From an uncultured Prevotellaceae bacterium (GTDB lineage Bacteria > Bacteroidota > Bacteroidia > Bacteroidales > Bacteroidaceae): a DNA stretch of 14,502 nucleotides. The notes below the pieces were generated by a model that was given only the letters and a program-made list of their open reading frames with translations, was not told the origin of the DNA and did not search any database. This document shows positions 1 through 7,710 of this stretch, piece after piece. The position numbers were made by a program, and so were the translations under genes. Each line of letters begins with the position of its first letter. Positions within the stretch are counted from its first letter, which is position 1. The DNA lies in assembly GCA_937892315.1 (NCBI GenBank), contig CALAVF010000184.1, positions 1-14,502 on the forward strand, written 5' to 3'.

Positions 1-1791
1 GAGTTGTCCGATGAGTGTGTGGATGAGATAATGAATGGTACGGAGAAGGAGGTTTTTAGTTTTTGTAACTATGAGGGTATAATTCATTATATTGAGTTGC
101 AGCGTGAGAATTCGGCGAGTCAGACGGAGCAGCAGTGGGCAAATCAGTACAGTAAGGAGGTATGTTGTTCGGAATGTAATGGTGATAGGTTGAGTCGAGA
201 GGCGTTGAGTTTCAGAATAGGTGACAAGAATATAGCGGAGTTGGCGAAGATGGATATAAAGCAACTTGATGATTATTTATATTCAGTTGTGTCTCAATTA
301 TCTGAGAAACAGAAGCAGATAGCATCAGAGATATTGAAAGAGATTCATAAGCGTTTGGGTTTTATGTTGGATGTGGGGTTGAGTTATCTGACGCTGTCAC
401 GACTGAGCAACTCGCTGTCGGGTGGAGAGAGCCAACGCATCAACCTGGCAACCAGTTTGGGCTCATCGCTGGTGGGCAGCATGTACATTCTGGACGAACC
501 AAGCATCGGGTTGCATTCGAGAGACACGCAACGGCTCATTCGAGTGTTGCAGAAACTGCAGCAGTTGGGCAATACGGTGATTGTGGTGGAACACGACGAG
601 GAAATCATGCGGGCAGCGGATTACATTGTCGATATTGGACCTGATGCGGGACGATTGGGAGGTGAGATTGTGTATGCAGGTGTGCCGAATCCCGACCCCA
701 AGAAGGTGAAGGGGGTGAAGTCCCACACTTTGGACTATCTGACTGGTGTTGAGACGATTGCCATCCCAGAGAGTCGCCGACCTTGGAACAACTACATTTT
801 GGTGAAGAATGCAAGGGCTAACAACCTGAAGGGTATCGATGTGAAGTTTCCGCTGAATGTGATGACGTGTGTCACGGGAGTGTCTGGTTCGGGCAAATCG
901 ACGCTGGTGAGAGACATCCTGTTCTGTGCCCTGAAGCGGCATTTAGGAGAGACGGGAGACAAACCCGGGCTGCATTCGGGGTTGGAGGGCGACATGGACA
1001 TGATTCAACACGTGGACTTTGTGAATCAGAACCCTATCGGCACATCCTCACGCTCAAACCCTGTGACGTACATCGGAGCATGGGACGAAATCCGAAAACT
1101 GTTTGCGAATCAGCAATTGGCGAAGCAGATGGGGTATTCGCCCGCTTACTTCTCGTTCAACACGGAGGGTGGACGCTGCGAGGAATGCAAGGGAGAAGGC
1201 ACGGTGACGGTGGAGATGCAGTTCATGAACGACTTGGTGCTGGAGTGTGAGGCGTGTCACGGGAAGCGGTTCAAGAGCGACATCCTGGAGGTGAAGTATC
1301 AGGGGATGAATGCTTACGACGTGCTTGAAATGACCATCAATCAGGCGATAGAGTTTTTCACAAAGCACAAGCAGATGAAGATTGTGGAGAAGATGAAACC
1401 CTTGCAGGATGTGGGATTGGGCTACATCAAACTGGGACAGACTTCTTCCACCCTTTCGGGCGGTGAGAATCAGCGTATCAAGTTGGCGTACTACCTCAGT
1501 CAAGAGAAGGCGGTGCCGACACTGTTCATCTTCGACGAGCCCACCACAGGACTGCACTTTCACGATATCCGCAAGTTGCTCGACGCTTTCAATGCACTGA
1601 TTGCCAGAGGACACACCATCATCATCATCGAGCACAACATGGACATCATCAAATGTGCCGACCACATCATCGACCTGGGACCCGAAGGTGGACAGGCGGG
1701 TGGAAACGTGGTGGTGACAGGCACACCCGAAGAAGTGGCAAAGTGTGCCTACAGTTACACGGGACAATTTTTGCAAGAAAAATTGCGGTAA
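1..1791 (+). CDS. UvrA-family ABC ATPase (excinuclease subunit A or paralog), 5' truncated by window edge
   Basis: UvrA proteins are dimeric DNA-damage sensors with two ABC ATPase modules and zinc-binding inserts. The frame is open from base 1 and the visible 595-596 residues align with UvrA from about one third of its length onward, so roughly 340 residues are probably missing upstream. The TTG at base 4 is not a credible start. Residues below are counted from that TTG. Visible parts: a CxxC pair (CSEC, 55-58) followed by GDRL; first-module signature LSGGESQRI (138-146); Walker B ILDEPSIGLH (162-171); switch His in VVEHDEE; second-module Walker A GVSGSGKST; a zinc module CEEC...CEAC in the insert; second signature LSGGENQRI; Walker B FIFDEPTTGLH; and IIIEHNMD. 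Without the N-terminus I cannot tell whether the UvrB-binding domain exists, so this could be true UvrA or a UvrA2-like paralog. Bases 1 to about 385 use ATA, AGT and TTG codons; later codons shift to ATC, AGC and CTG. It ends 12 bases before a long inverted repeat. Confidence 0.93.
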   Translation, partial: ELSDECVDEIMNGTEKEVFSFCNYEGIIHYIELQRENSASQTEQQWANQYSKEVCCSECNGDRLSREALSFRIGDKNIAELAKMDIKQLDDYLYSVVSQLSEKQKQIASEILKEIHKRLGFMLDVGLSYLTLSRLSNSLSGGESQRINLATSLGSSLVGSMYILDEPSIGLHSRDTQRLIRVLQKLQQLGNTVIVVEHDEEIMRAADYIVDIGPDAGRLGGEIVYAGVPNPDPKKVKGVKSHTLDYLTGVETIAIPESRRPWNNYILVKNARANNLKGIDVKFPLNVMTCVTGVSGSGKSTLVRDILFCALKRHLGETGDKPGLHSGLEGDMDMIQHVDFVNQNPIGTSSRSNPVTYIGAWDEIRKLFANQQLAKQMGYSPAYFSFNTEGGRCEECKGEGTVTVEMQFMNDLVLECEACHGKRFKSDILEVKYQGMNAYDVLEMTINQAIEFFTKHKQMKIVEKMKPLQDVGLGYIKLGQTSSTLSGGENQRIKLAYYLSQEKAVPTLFIFDEPTTGLHFHDIRKLLDAFNALIARGHTIIIIEHNMDIIKCADHIIDLGPEGGQAGGNVVVTGTPEEVAKCAYSYTGQFLQEKLR

Positions 1792-1802
1792 TATATTCAA
1801 TC

Positions 1803-2001
1803 CTTGTAGCCGTGAAAACAATATTCCCATCTACACCCGCCACGCTCTTGGGTCTTGACCCGTGAAAGTGGCTCGCTTATATTAGGCACACGAGGCGAAT
1901 GTATGTTGACTGGTGTAGCGGGTATAAACGAACCACTTTCACGGGTTGCAACCAAAGAGCGTCGCGGGTGTTGATGGGAATATTGTTTGCACGGCTACAA
2001 G
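1803..2001. repeat. Long imperfect inverted repeat, 79-base arms
   Basis: The left arm (1803-1881) matches the reverse complement of the right arm (1923-2001) at 69 of 79 positions with no gaps, by my hand alignment; the loop is 41 bases. The outer ends read cttgtagccgtg and cacggctacaag. Only two of the ten mismatches would be G-U pairs in RNA, so the arms look like two diverging inverted DNA copies rather than a maintained RNA stem. Each arm holds a small palindrome at the same place (ggtcttgacc at 1851-1860, ggttgcaacc at 1944-1953). It begins 12 bases after the uvrA-like stop codon and is followed by a T-rich stretch (2003-2014), so it could also end transcription. No target-site duplication or ORF was seen. 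Possible identities are a MITE-like non-autonomous element, a pair of REP-like units, or an oversized terminator. Confidence 0.9.
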
Positions 2002-2101
2002 AATTTATCTTTTTATAGTAATTTGGAGTATTCTTTTGGAATGTCTATCACATTGTAGCGGCAAAGTCGGGGAAATGTGCCCTATTTTGAGAAAGTTTTT
2101 G

Positions 2102-2109
2102 TAACTTTG
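2102..2109 (+). promoter_or_regulatory. Bacteroidetes-type -7 promoter box upstream of HAD gene
   Basis: TAACTTTG matches the Bacteroidetes -7 consensus TAnnTTTG exactly. A TTTG lies at 2086-2089, but the 12-base spacing is shorter than the usual ~19, so the -33 element is uncertain. The ATG at 2118 is only 8 bases after the box, implying a leaderless or nearly leaderless message if both are correct. Confidence 0.55.
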
Positions 2110-2117
2110 CAGGCGAA

Positions 2118-2885
2118 ATGAAAAGACTGGAAAAAGAAGTGATACAAGAGGCTGTCGGCAAGTATCTGAAAGAGAAGGGATACGAGCGGATGAGTTTACA
2201 GGCTGCCATGTTCGATATGGACGGCGTGCTGTTCGACTCGATGAAGAACCATGCGAAGTGCTGGCACGAAACGATGGCACATTTCGGGTTCGACCTGCCG
2301 GAGTGGGAGGCGTATATGCACGAGGGCAGAACGGGTGCCGGCACAGTGAATATTGTGTCGATGCGTGAGCGTGGGCATGAGGCAACGGAGGAAGAAGTGC
2401 GTCAGATTTATCAGTATAAGAGTGACCTCTTCAACCGATGTCCGAAGGCAGAGCGGATGCCAGGTGCATACGAGTTGCTGGTGAAAGTGAAGGCGAGTGG
2501 GGTGGTGCCGTTGGTGGTGACGGGCAGCGGACAGAAGACCTTGTTGGGACGGCTACAGAAGAACTTTCCCGACATCTTTCGTGAGGAATTGATGGTGACG
2601 GCGTTTGATGTGAAGTATGGGAAACCGAATCCGGAGCCGTATTTGATGGGGATGGAGAAGTATAAAAAAGCGTTCTCTACAGACCTCTCTCCCAATCATT
2701 TTATTGTGGTGGAAAATGCACCGCTTGGGGTGCAGGCAGGTGTGGCGGCTGGTGTGTTTACCATCGCTGTGAATACAGGTCCGCTGCCTGATGACGCGTT
2801 GCTAAGTCAAGGGGCAAACCTGTTGTTCCATTCGATGCAGGAGTTTTGCGACGAATGGGAGAAAGTCTTCAATGCTTTATCATAA
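2118..2885 (+). CDS. HAD-superfamily hydrolase, beta-phosphoglucomutase-like
   Basis: This is a 255-residue cytosolic HAD enzyme of subfamily IA, a group that includes phosphatases and phosphoglucomutases acting on small phosphorylated sugars. Motif I is FDMDGVLFDS (residues 32-41), with nucleophile Asp33 and acid/base Asp35. Motif II is the Thr in VVTGSGQ, motif III the Lys in YGKPNPEPYL, and motif IV is VVENAPLGVQAG, where the E-N pair replaces the commoner acidic pair, as is usual in this subgroup. The cap domain lies between motifs I and II. The first 24 residues precede the core fold; I recall similar N-terminal extensions in Bacteroidales homologs, so I keep the ATG at 2118, with the ATG at 2190 as the alternative. 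The substrate cannot be deduced. The 3' end overlaps the convergent pgeF by 17 bases. Confidence 0.9.
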   Translation: MKRLEKEVIQEAVGKYLKEKGYERMSLQAAMFDMDGVLFDSMKNHAKCWHETMAHFGFDLPEWEAYMHEGRTGAGTVNIVSMRERGHEATEEEVRQIYQYKSDLFNRCPKAERMPGAYELLVKVKASGVVPLVVTGSGQKTLLGRLQKNFPDIFREELMVTAFDVKYGKPNPEPYLMGMEKYKKAFSTDLSPNHFIVVENAPLGVQAGVAAGVFTIAVNTGPLPDDALLSQGANLLFHSMQEFCDEWEKVFNALS

Positions 2886-3609
2886 TGCCGTTGATGATTC
2901 GTCTGTTGAACTTGCGACGGGCGGAATAGAAACGGTCATAGTTTTGATAGGTGTCGATGCCTGCAACGTGGATGTTGTCGGGGTTGACACCTTTTTCGAC
3001 GAGTTGCAGGCGGTTGCATTCCCAGAGGTCGATGTGCCACCTGAAGACCTTTTCCCCCGACCCTTCTGCCGAAGAGGGTGAGGAGGTACCATGTGGGATG
3101 CCGGAATGCATGAGTGGGTAGCGTTTGGCGAGTTTTTCCATGGGGAAACCTGCCTCGGCAAAGAGGTCGTACACTTCGTCGCCCACCTCGAAACTCTCGG
3201 GACCGATGCCTGGGCCAATGATGGCATGAAGGTCGGCAGGGCGGGTGCCATAGGTGGCGTTGAGTACATCGAGATTGCTTTCCACGATTCGCTTCTGGGT
3301 GCCTTTCCATCCAGCATGAATGGCAGAGATGGCATGATGGGTGTCATCCCATAGGAGGACGGGAATGCAGTCGGCGGTGCGGACACAGATGCAGAGGTGG
3401 GAAAGATGGGTGGAAAGGGCATCGATGCCGTCGAGGGCAAGGGCTTGTTCCAATGGGTTTTTGTTGACGAACGCATCGTCAACAACGAGTGTGCGAGTGT
3501 CATGCGTCTGGTGCAGCGGCATGAGTAGGCGGGGGATGGGGATGGAAACACCGCCATCTCGTGTGGTGGAGAAGGCGGTGATGTGTGAGGGTGTGTCGTA
3601 GATGAACAT
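2869..3609 (-). CDS. pgeF: PgeF/YfiH-family protein (peptidoglycan editing factor, laccase-domain purine nucleoside phosphorylase)
   Basis: The protein has 246 residues. Family members have been described as cytosolic copper-type polyphenol oxidases, as purine nucleoside phosphorylase/adenosine deaminase enzymes, and as a factor that keeps wrong residues out of peptidoglycan precursors. The metal/catalytic residues are visible: His36 in LHQTHD, Cys81 in RTADCIPVL and His98 in HAGWKG. IGPGIGPESFEVG (131-143) and the C-terminal FYSARRKF are also typical. Residues 173-187 form a Ser/Gly-rich stretch encoded by palindromic DNA and look like an insertion relative to the family, as I remember it. 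It is the last gene of the hpt-adk-obgE-pgeF operon, 9 bases after obgE. Its stop lies inside the 3' end of the convergent HAD gene. Confidence 0.92.
   Translation of the reverse strand: MFIYDTPSHITAFSTTRDGGVSIPIPRLLMPLHQTHDTRTLVVDDAFVNKNPLEQALALDGIDALSTHLSHLCICVRTADCIPVLLWDDTHHAISAIHAGWKGTQKRIVESNLDVLNATYGTRPADLHAIIGPGIGPESFEVGDEVYDLFAEAGFPMEKLAKRYPLMHSGIPHGTSSPSSAEGSGEKVFRWHIDLWECNRLQLVEKGVNPDNIHVAGIDTYQNYDRFYSARRKFNRRIINGIMIKH
3049..3093. repeat. In-frame imperfect palindrome inside pgeF
   Basis: On the minus strand this segment encodes HGTSSPSSAEGSGEK. The core cttc-ggca-gaag forms a hairpin, and the flanking ccctcacc-like and gggtcggggg-like blocks extend it imperfectly to about 20 bases per side. 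It falls in a region where the family is normally short. This resembles the way palindromic elements insert in frame in Rickettsia genes. The repeat itself is seen in the sequence; its insertional origin is inference. Confidence 0.45.
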
Positions 3610-3618
3610 AATTATAAC

Positions 3619-4803
3619 TTATTGCTCGTACTCGAAGTCTTCCAAGTCTTCAATTTCGTCTTCGTCGAGATATTCGATGTCGTCATCGTCGTCGATGCCG
3701 TCGTTGCCCCAACCTTCGTCGTCATCTTCAATCTCGTCCATGTAGGCGAAGGTCTTCGCTGCATGGATGATGGATTCTTGTGTGTTAATGGCGGCAATCT
3801 TGTTGCTCTCGCTGTTCATCTCCTTCCAGAGCAAGTCCTTCAGTTCCTGCAAGCCTTGTTGTGCCACGGAACTGATGAAGAGAACGGGAATGTCGGTCGG
3901 CAACCCCTCTTTGAGCATTTCTTTCAGTTCCTCGTCCTGCCCCAGCAGATCGCACTTGGTGATGGCAAGCACACGCCCCTTGTCGAGCAGGTCGGGGTTG
4001 AACTGTGCCAGTTCGTTGAGCAGCACTTCGTACTCGTGACGGATGTCGTCGGTGTCGGCTGGCACCATGAAGAGCAGCAGGGAGTTGCGTTCGATGTGGC
4101 GGAGGAAACGAAGACCGAGCCCGCGTCCTTCGCTGGCACCTTCGATGATGCCAGGGATGTCGGCAATGACGAAGGAACGCCCGTCACGATAGGAGACGAT
4201 GCCGAGCGATGGTTCCAGCGTGGTGAAGGGGTAGTTGTCAATCTTCGGCTTGGCTGAAGAGATGGCATTGACAAGGGTGGACTTTCCTGCATTGGGGAAA
4301 CCGACCAGACCCACATCTGCCAGCAGTTTCAACTCCAGAATGACGTTGCGTTCCTGCATCGGCTCTCCTGGCTGTGCATAGCGTGGTGCTTGGTTGGTGG
4401 GGGTGGCAAAGTTGAAGTTGCCGAGACCGCCACGCCCGCCTTTCAGGAGGATGACTTCCTGTTCGTGTTCCGTCACGTCGCAGATGTATTCACCAGTTTC
4501 TGCATCATAGACGGCAGTTCCGCAGGGCACTTCGATGTAAGCATTCGCACCCTGCTTGCCTGTCGATTTGTTCTTCGATCCATTGCCGCCGTGCTCTGCC
4601 TGAATGTGGCGGTCATACCGCAAGTGGAGCAAAGTCCAATAGTTGCGGTTGCCACGCAGAATGACGTGGCCGCCACGCCCGCCATTGCCACCGTCGGGAC
4701 CGCCCTTGGGCAGATATTTCGCACGGTGCATGTGGGTGGAGCCGCGTCCACCTCGTCCTGAGCGACAATAGATTTTTACGTAATCAATGAAATTGGATTC
4801 CAT
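3619..4803 (-). CDS. obgE: GTPase ObgE/CgtA
   Basis: This is a 394-residue GTPase that acts in large ribosomal subunit assembly and stress signalling. The N-terminal Obg domain (about 1-160) shows the glycine-rich [19 protein letters not shown] and KGGRGGLGN stretches. The G domain follows: G1 GFPNAGKST (168-176), switch I YPFTTLEP (191-198), G3 DIPG (215-218), G4 TKCD (282-285) and G5 SSVA (311-314). G4 has Thr where the canonical NKxD has Asn; I believe a Thr here is usual in Bacteroidetes Obg. The C-terminal ~38 residues are very acidic (Asp/Glu runs, 357-394), taking the place of a longer OCT domain. It starts 2 bases after adk stops and ends 9 bases before pgeF, so it is co-transcribed with both. 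Confidence 0.97.
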   Translation of the reverse strand: MESNFIDYVKIYCRSGRGGRGSTHMHRAKYLPKGGPDGGNGGRGGHVILRGNRNYWTLLHLRYDRHIQAEHGGNGSKNKSTGKQGANAYIEVPCGTAVYDAETGEYICDVTEHEQEVILLKGGRGGLGNFNFATPTNQAPRYAQPGEPMQERNVILELKLLADVGLVGFPNAGKSTLVNAISSAKPKIDNYPFTTLEPSLGIVSYRDGRSFVIADIPGIIEGASEGRGLGLRFLRHIERNSLLLFMVPADTDDIRHEYEVLLNELAQFNPDLLDKGRVLAITKCDLLGQDEELKEMLKEGLPTDIPVLFISSVAQQGLQELKDLLWKEMNSESNKIAAINTQESIIHAAKTFAYMDEIEDDDEGWGNDGIDDDDDIEYLDEDEIEDLEDFEYEQ

Positions 4804-4805
4804 TT

Positions 4806-5378
4806 TTACTTCAGAGTGTCGAGGAAAGCAAAAATCTCACCCAGCATCACGTCCTTGGAGCCTTTCCATGTGAAGGTGTTGCGGATGCCCTCCTGCTCAA
4901 ACCATGCAGCCAGAGGCTCGGTCTGCTTATGATAGACCTCGAAACGCTTCTTGATGGTTTCTTCGTTGTCGTCGGCACGACCCTGCTCCTTGGCACGGTT
5001 GAGCAGACGAGCCAGCAGTGTCTCTTCATCTACGATGAGTTCGAGCATGATGCCCATGTCGTGCTTGCGTTCAGCCAGCATCTTCTTCAGTGCCTCTGCC
5101 TGTGCGATGGTGCGTGGGAATCCGTCGAAGATGACGCCCTTGCCTGCTGGCAGTGCATCGTAGGTCTTAGCGAGGATGTCAATCATCAGTTCGTCGGGGA
5201 TGAGTTGACCGTTGTCGATGTAGCCCTTGGCAATCTTGCCCAGTTCGGTACCGTTCTTGATTTCACTGCGGAGCACATCGCCTGTAGAGATGTGTCCCAT
5301 GCCATAACGTGCGACAATCTCGTCGCTGTAAGTGCCCTTGCCTGAGCCTGGAGCACCAAAGATAATGATATTCTTCAT
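4806..5378 (-). CDS. adk: Adenylate kinase
   Basis: This 190-residue enzyme converts ATP + AMP to 2 ADP in the cytosol. The P-loop is GAPGSGKGT (8-16), followed by the AMP-binding STGDVLR (31-37), DGFPRT (85-90) and an Arg/Asp-rich [13 protein letters not shown] region (133-145). It is the short type: the LID domain lacks the ~30-residue zinc-finger insert of long bacterial kinases, and the length fits short-type enzymes of Bacteroidetes. It lies 51 bases after hpt and 2 bases before obgE, so translation with obgE is probably coupled. Confidence 0.97.
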   Translation of the reverse strand: MKNIIIFGAPGSGKGTYSDEIVARYGMGHISTGDVLRSEIKNGTELGKIAKGYIDNGQLIPDELMIDILAKTYDALPAGKGVIFDGFPRTIAQAEALKKMLAERKHDMGIMLELIVDEETLLARLLNRAKEQGRADDNEETIKKRFEVYHKQTEPLAAWFEQEGIRNTFTWKGSKDVMLGEIFAFLDTLK

Positions 5379-5429
5379 TTGAGTTTTTTGAATTATAGGA
5401 TTTTAGAGATTTGTTGGAAGAAAGGGGAC

Positions 5430-5963
5430 TTAGGTCTCTTTGACGACATAGATGCTCTTGTAGTTTCTGCCTAAGCCGTCGTAGTCGAGTCCGTAACCAA
5501 CGATGAACTCGTTGGGAATTTCCATGGCACAATATTTCACTTTGAGTGGCACTCTCAGTTTGCCGGGCTTCATCAGCAGGGTGGCAATCTCGACGGAGCG
5601 GACACCCTTTTCGATGAACTTCGGTATGAGGCTGTACATGGTTGTGCCTGTGTCGATGATGTCTTCTACGATGATAATGTCCCTGTCCTTCACGTCAATG
5701 GAAACACCAATCAGTTCTTTTACTTTTCCTGTCGTGTCCATGCCTTCATACGACGAGAATTTGGCAAATTGAATCTCATGGTCGAATGTGAGTTTTCGCA
5801 CCAAGTCGGCGGCAAACATGAAGGCTCCGTTCAAGATGGCAATCAGGATGGGGTTCTTTCCTTGATAATCGTTGTTCAGTTTTTCTGCCAGTTTCTCCAC
5901 TCTATCCTCAATCTGTGTGTGATGGATGAAAGGTTCAAACTGTTTATCTTTAATCGTAATCAT
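5430..5963 (-). CDS. hpt: Hypoxanthine (guanine) phosphoribosyltransferase
   Basis: This 177-residue purine-salvage enzyme makes IMP/GMP from hypoxanthine/guanine and PRPP. The PRPP-binding motif is IIVEDIIDTGTTM (97-109) with the acidic pair Glu100-Asp101. ILNGAFMFAADLVR (43-56), KFSSYEG (68-74) and the C-terminal VGYGLDYDGLGRNY (155-168) are typical of HGPRT. It is the first gene of the four-gene operon, with a -7 promoter box 30 bases upstream of the start codon. Specificity for hypoxanthine versus guanine cannot be read from the sequence. Confidence 0.95.
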   Translation of the reverse strand: MITIKDKQFEPFIHHTQIEDRVEKLAEKLNNDYQGKNPILIAILNGAFMFAADLVRKLTFDHEIQFAKFSSYEGMDTTGKVKELIGVSIDVKDRDIIIVEDIIDTGTTMYSLIPKFIEKGVRSVEIATLLMKPGKLRVPLKVKYCAMEIPNEFIVGYGLDYDGLGRNYKSIYVVKET

Positions 5964-5992
5964 AGAAGTTTGCGAAAATTAAAATTTAACTG

Positions 5993-6000
5993 CAAATCTA
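5993..6000 (-). promoter_or_regulatory. -7 promoter box for hpt-adk-obgE-pgeF operon
   Basis: On the minus strand this reads TAGATTTG, an exact match to TAnnTTTG. Transcription would start near 5985-5988, giving a leader of about 22-25 bases before the hpt ATG. No clear TTTG -33 element was found at the expected distance. Confidence 0.55.
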
Positions 6001-6106
6001 CAAAAAAATCCCTATTCGAGGGTAAAATGTGGAACAATAACACGAAAAAACACCTCGGAAACTGACTTTTTGTACAAATTTTAGCATTTTTTCAATACCA
6101 AATTAC

Positions 6107-6114
6107 TATTTTTG
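6107..6114 (+). promoter_or_regulatory. -7 promoter box for nnrDE-like gene
   Basis: TATTTTTG matches TAnnTTTG. The predicted start of transcription is near 6120, leaving a ~35-base leader before ATG 6157. The upstream 40 bases are AT-rich; no convincing TTTG at -33. Together with the minus-strand box at 5993-6000 it makes the 193-base spacer a divergent promoter region. Confidence 0.55.
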
Positions 6115-6156
6115 CACATCAATGCTCATCTCCATTCGAATAAGTTTCTTACAAAT

Positions 6157-7710
6157 ATGAAGATTTTATCCGCGGTTCAACTAAAAGGAGTAGATGCCTA
6201 TACGATAGAGCACGAGCCTGTCAGTTCCATCAATCTTATGGAACGTGCTTCTCGTGCAGTCGCAGACAAGATACGTGCCCGTTGGGACACCGATACTCCC
6301 ATCAAGATATTCGCTGGTCCTGGCAACAACGGCGGTGATGCCCTGGCGATTGCTCGAATGCTGGGCGAGTCTAACTATAAGGTTTATGTCTATCTTTTCA
6401 ACACTTCAGACAGCCTTTCTCCTGATTGTCAGACGAACAAACAGCGACTGATTGATTTTCAATCGGTCAAGCAGAGCATGTTGGGCATCCGTAACATCGA
6501 ATTTGTAGAAATCACTTCTCAGTTTACGCCGCCGAAGTTGGAGGAGGGCGACCTTGTGGTGGATGGCTTGTTTGGCACGGGGCTTTCCCGTCCGCTCAAC
6601 GGTGGTTTTGCCTCGGTGGTGAAATACATCAATGCTTCACCTGCCACAGTGGTCTCGATAGATGTTCCTTCAGGGCTGATGTGTGAGGACAATACCTACA
6701 ACGTGATGAACCACATCGTGAGAGCCACGGTCACCTACACGATTCAGTATCCCAAACTCGCTTTCTTTTTTCCTGAGCATGAACAGTATATCGGCGAGTG
6801 GGAGGTGTTGGACATTGGCATCATCGACCCCGACAACGAGGACACCCAAACCCCTTATTACTTCACGGAAAAGTCTGACATGCAGCGGATGCTGAAGTCG
6901 CGTTCCAAGTTTGCCCACAAGGGTACGGAAGGACACGCACTGCTCATTGCTGGTAAGAAGGGCATGGCAGGTGCGGCGATTCTGAGTGCCAAGGCGTGTA
7001 TGCGCAGTGGCGTGGGGAAGGTGACGGTACGCACTCCCGAGTGCAATGCCCGCATCTTGCAGGTCGCTGTGCCCGAGGCTGTGCTCAACTTCGATGTTGA
7101 CCCCAATTGCTTCAGCCAATCATTTGACACACACGAATTTGATGCGATGGCGATAGGCCCGGGCATCGGCACCGATTCTTACACGGTGCAGGCATTCATC
7201 GAGCAGGTGAGCATGTCGAAGTGTCCGATGGTCATCGATGCTGACGCCCTCAACATCATTGGCTCTCATCGTGGTTGGATTGCCCAGTTGCCGCGTCGTT
7301 GCATTCTCACACCGCATAAGAAGGAATTGTTTGGATTGATTAGCACAACTCGCAATTCCTACGAAGAACTGGAACGTACACGTGAACTTTGTGTGCGTCA
7401 GCAGATTTACATCGTCATCAAAGGAGCGTATTCGGCAGTGGTGACACCCGAAGGCAATGTGTTCTTCAATTCGACGGGCAATCCGGGCATGGCAACCGCT
7501 GGCAGTGGCGACGTGTTGACAGGTATCATCTTGGCACTGCTGGCTCAGGCGTACACTCCCGATGTGGCAATCCGCTTGGGCGTTTACCTGCATGGGTTGG
7601 CTGGCGACTTGGCTGCCGACGACTTGACGTATGAGGGAATGATATCCAGTGACCTTGTGAACTATTTGCCAAAGGCGTTCAAGGCGCTGAAACCAAAAAC
7701 GAAAGAATGA
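6157..7710 (+). CDS. nnr: Bifunctional NAD(P)H-hydrate epimerase / ADP-dependent NAD(P)H-hydrate dehydratase
   Basis: The protein has 517 residues. It repairs hydrated NADH and NADPH: the N-terminal domain (about 1-230) interconverts the R and S epimers, and the C-terminal domain (about 240-510) dehydrates the S form using ADP. Epimerase motifs: AGPGNNGGDALAIAR (53-67), DGLFGTG (136-142) and SIDVPSG (167-173). Dehydratase motifs: HKGTEGHALLIAG (254-266), AIGPGIG (332-338), DADALN (361-366), TPHKKE (385-390) and NPGMATAGSGDVLTG (442-456) with the catalytic Asp452. I chose ATG 6157, the start that gives the family N-terminus MKILSAVQLKGVD; the longer TTG frame from 6112 begins inside the promoter box. 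The stop overlaps the next ATG (ATGA). Confidence 0.95.
   Translation: MKILSAVQLKGVDAYTIEHEPVSSINLMERASRAVADKIRARWDTDTPIKIFAGPGNNGGDALAIARMLGESNYKVYVYLFNTSDSLSPDCQTNKQRLIDFQSVKQSMLGIRNIEFVEITSQFTPPKLEEGDLVVDGLFGTGLSRPLNGGFASVVKYINASPATVVSIDVPSGLMCEDNTYNVMNHIVRATVTYTIQYPKLAFFFPEHEQYIGEWEVLDIGIIDPDNEDTQTPYYFTEKSDMQRMLKSRSKFAHKGTEGHALLIAGKKGMAGAAILSAKACMRSGVGKVTVRTPECNARILQVAVPEAVLNFDVDPNCFSQSFDTHEFDAMAIGPGIGTDSYTVQAFIEQVSMSKCPMVIDADALNIIGSHRGWIAQLPRRCILTPHKKELFGLISTTRNSYEELERTRELCVRQQIYIVIKGAYSAVVTPEGNVFFNSTGNPGMATAGSGDVLTGIILALLAQAYTPDVAIRLGVYLHGLAGDLAADDLTYEGMISSDLVNYLPKAFKALKPKTKE

Larger units (their letters stand above)
1792..2117. other. Intergenic region between uvrA-like gene and HAD gene
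   Basis: This is 326 bases without a gene. It contains the long inverted repeat (1803-2001), then an AT-rich stretch, and ends in a promoter-like -7 box just before the HAD gene. No credible small ORF or structured RNA family was recognised. Confidence 0.8.

Noticed and set aside
6112..6156. Upstream TTG extension of the nnr frame
   Set aside because: The TTG lies inside the promoter-like -7 box and the added residues do not fit the family N-terminus; ATG 6157 gives the expected start.
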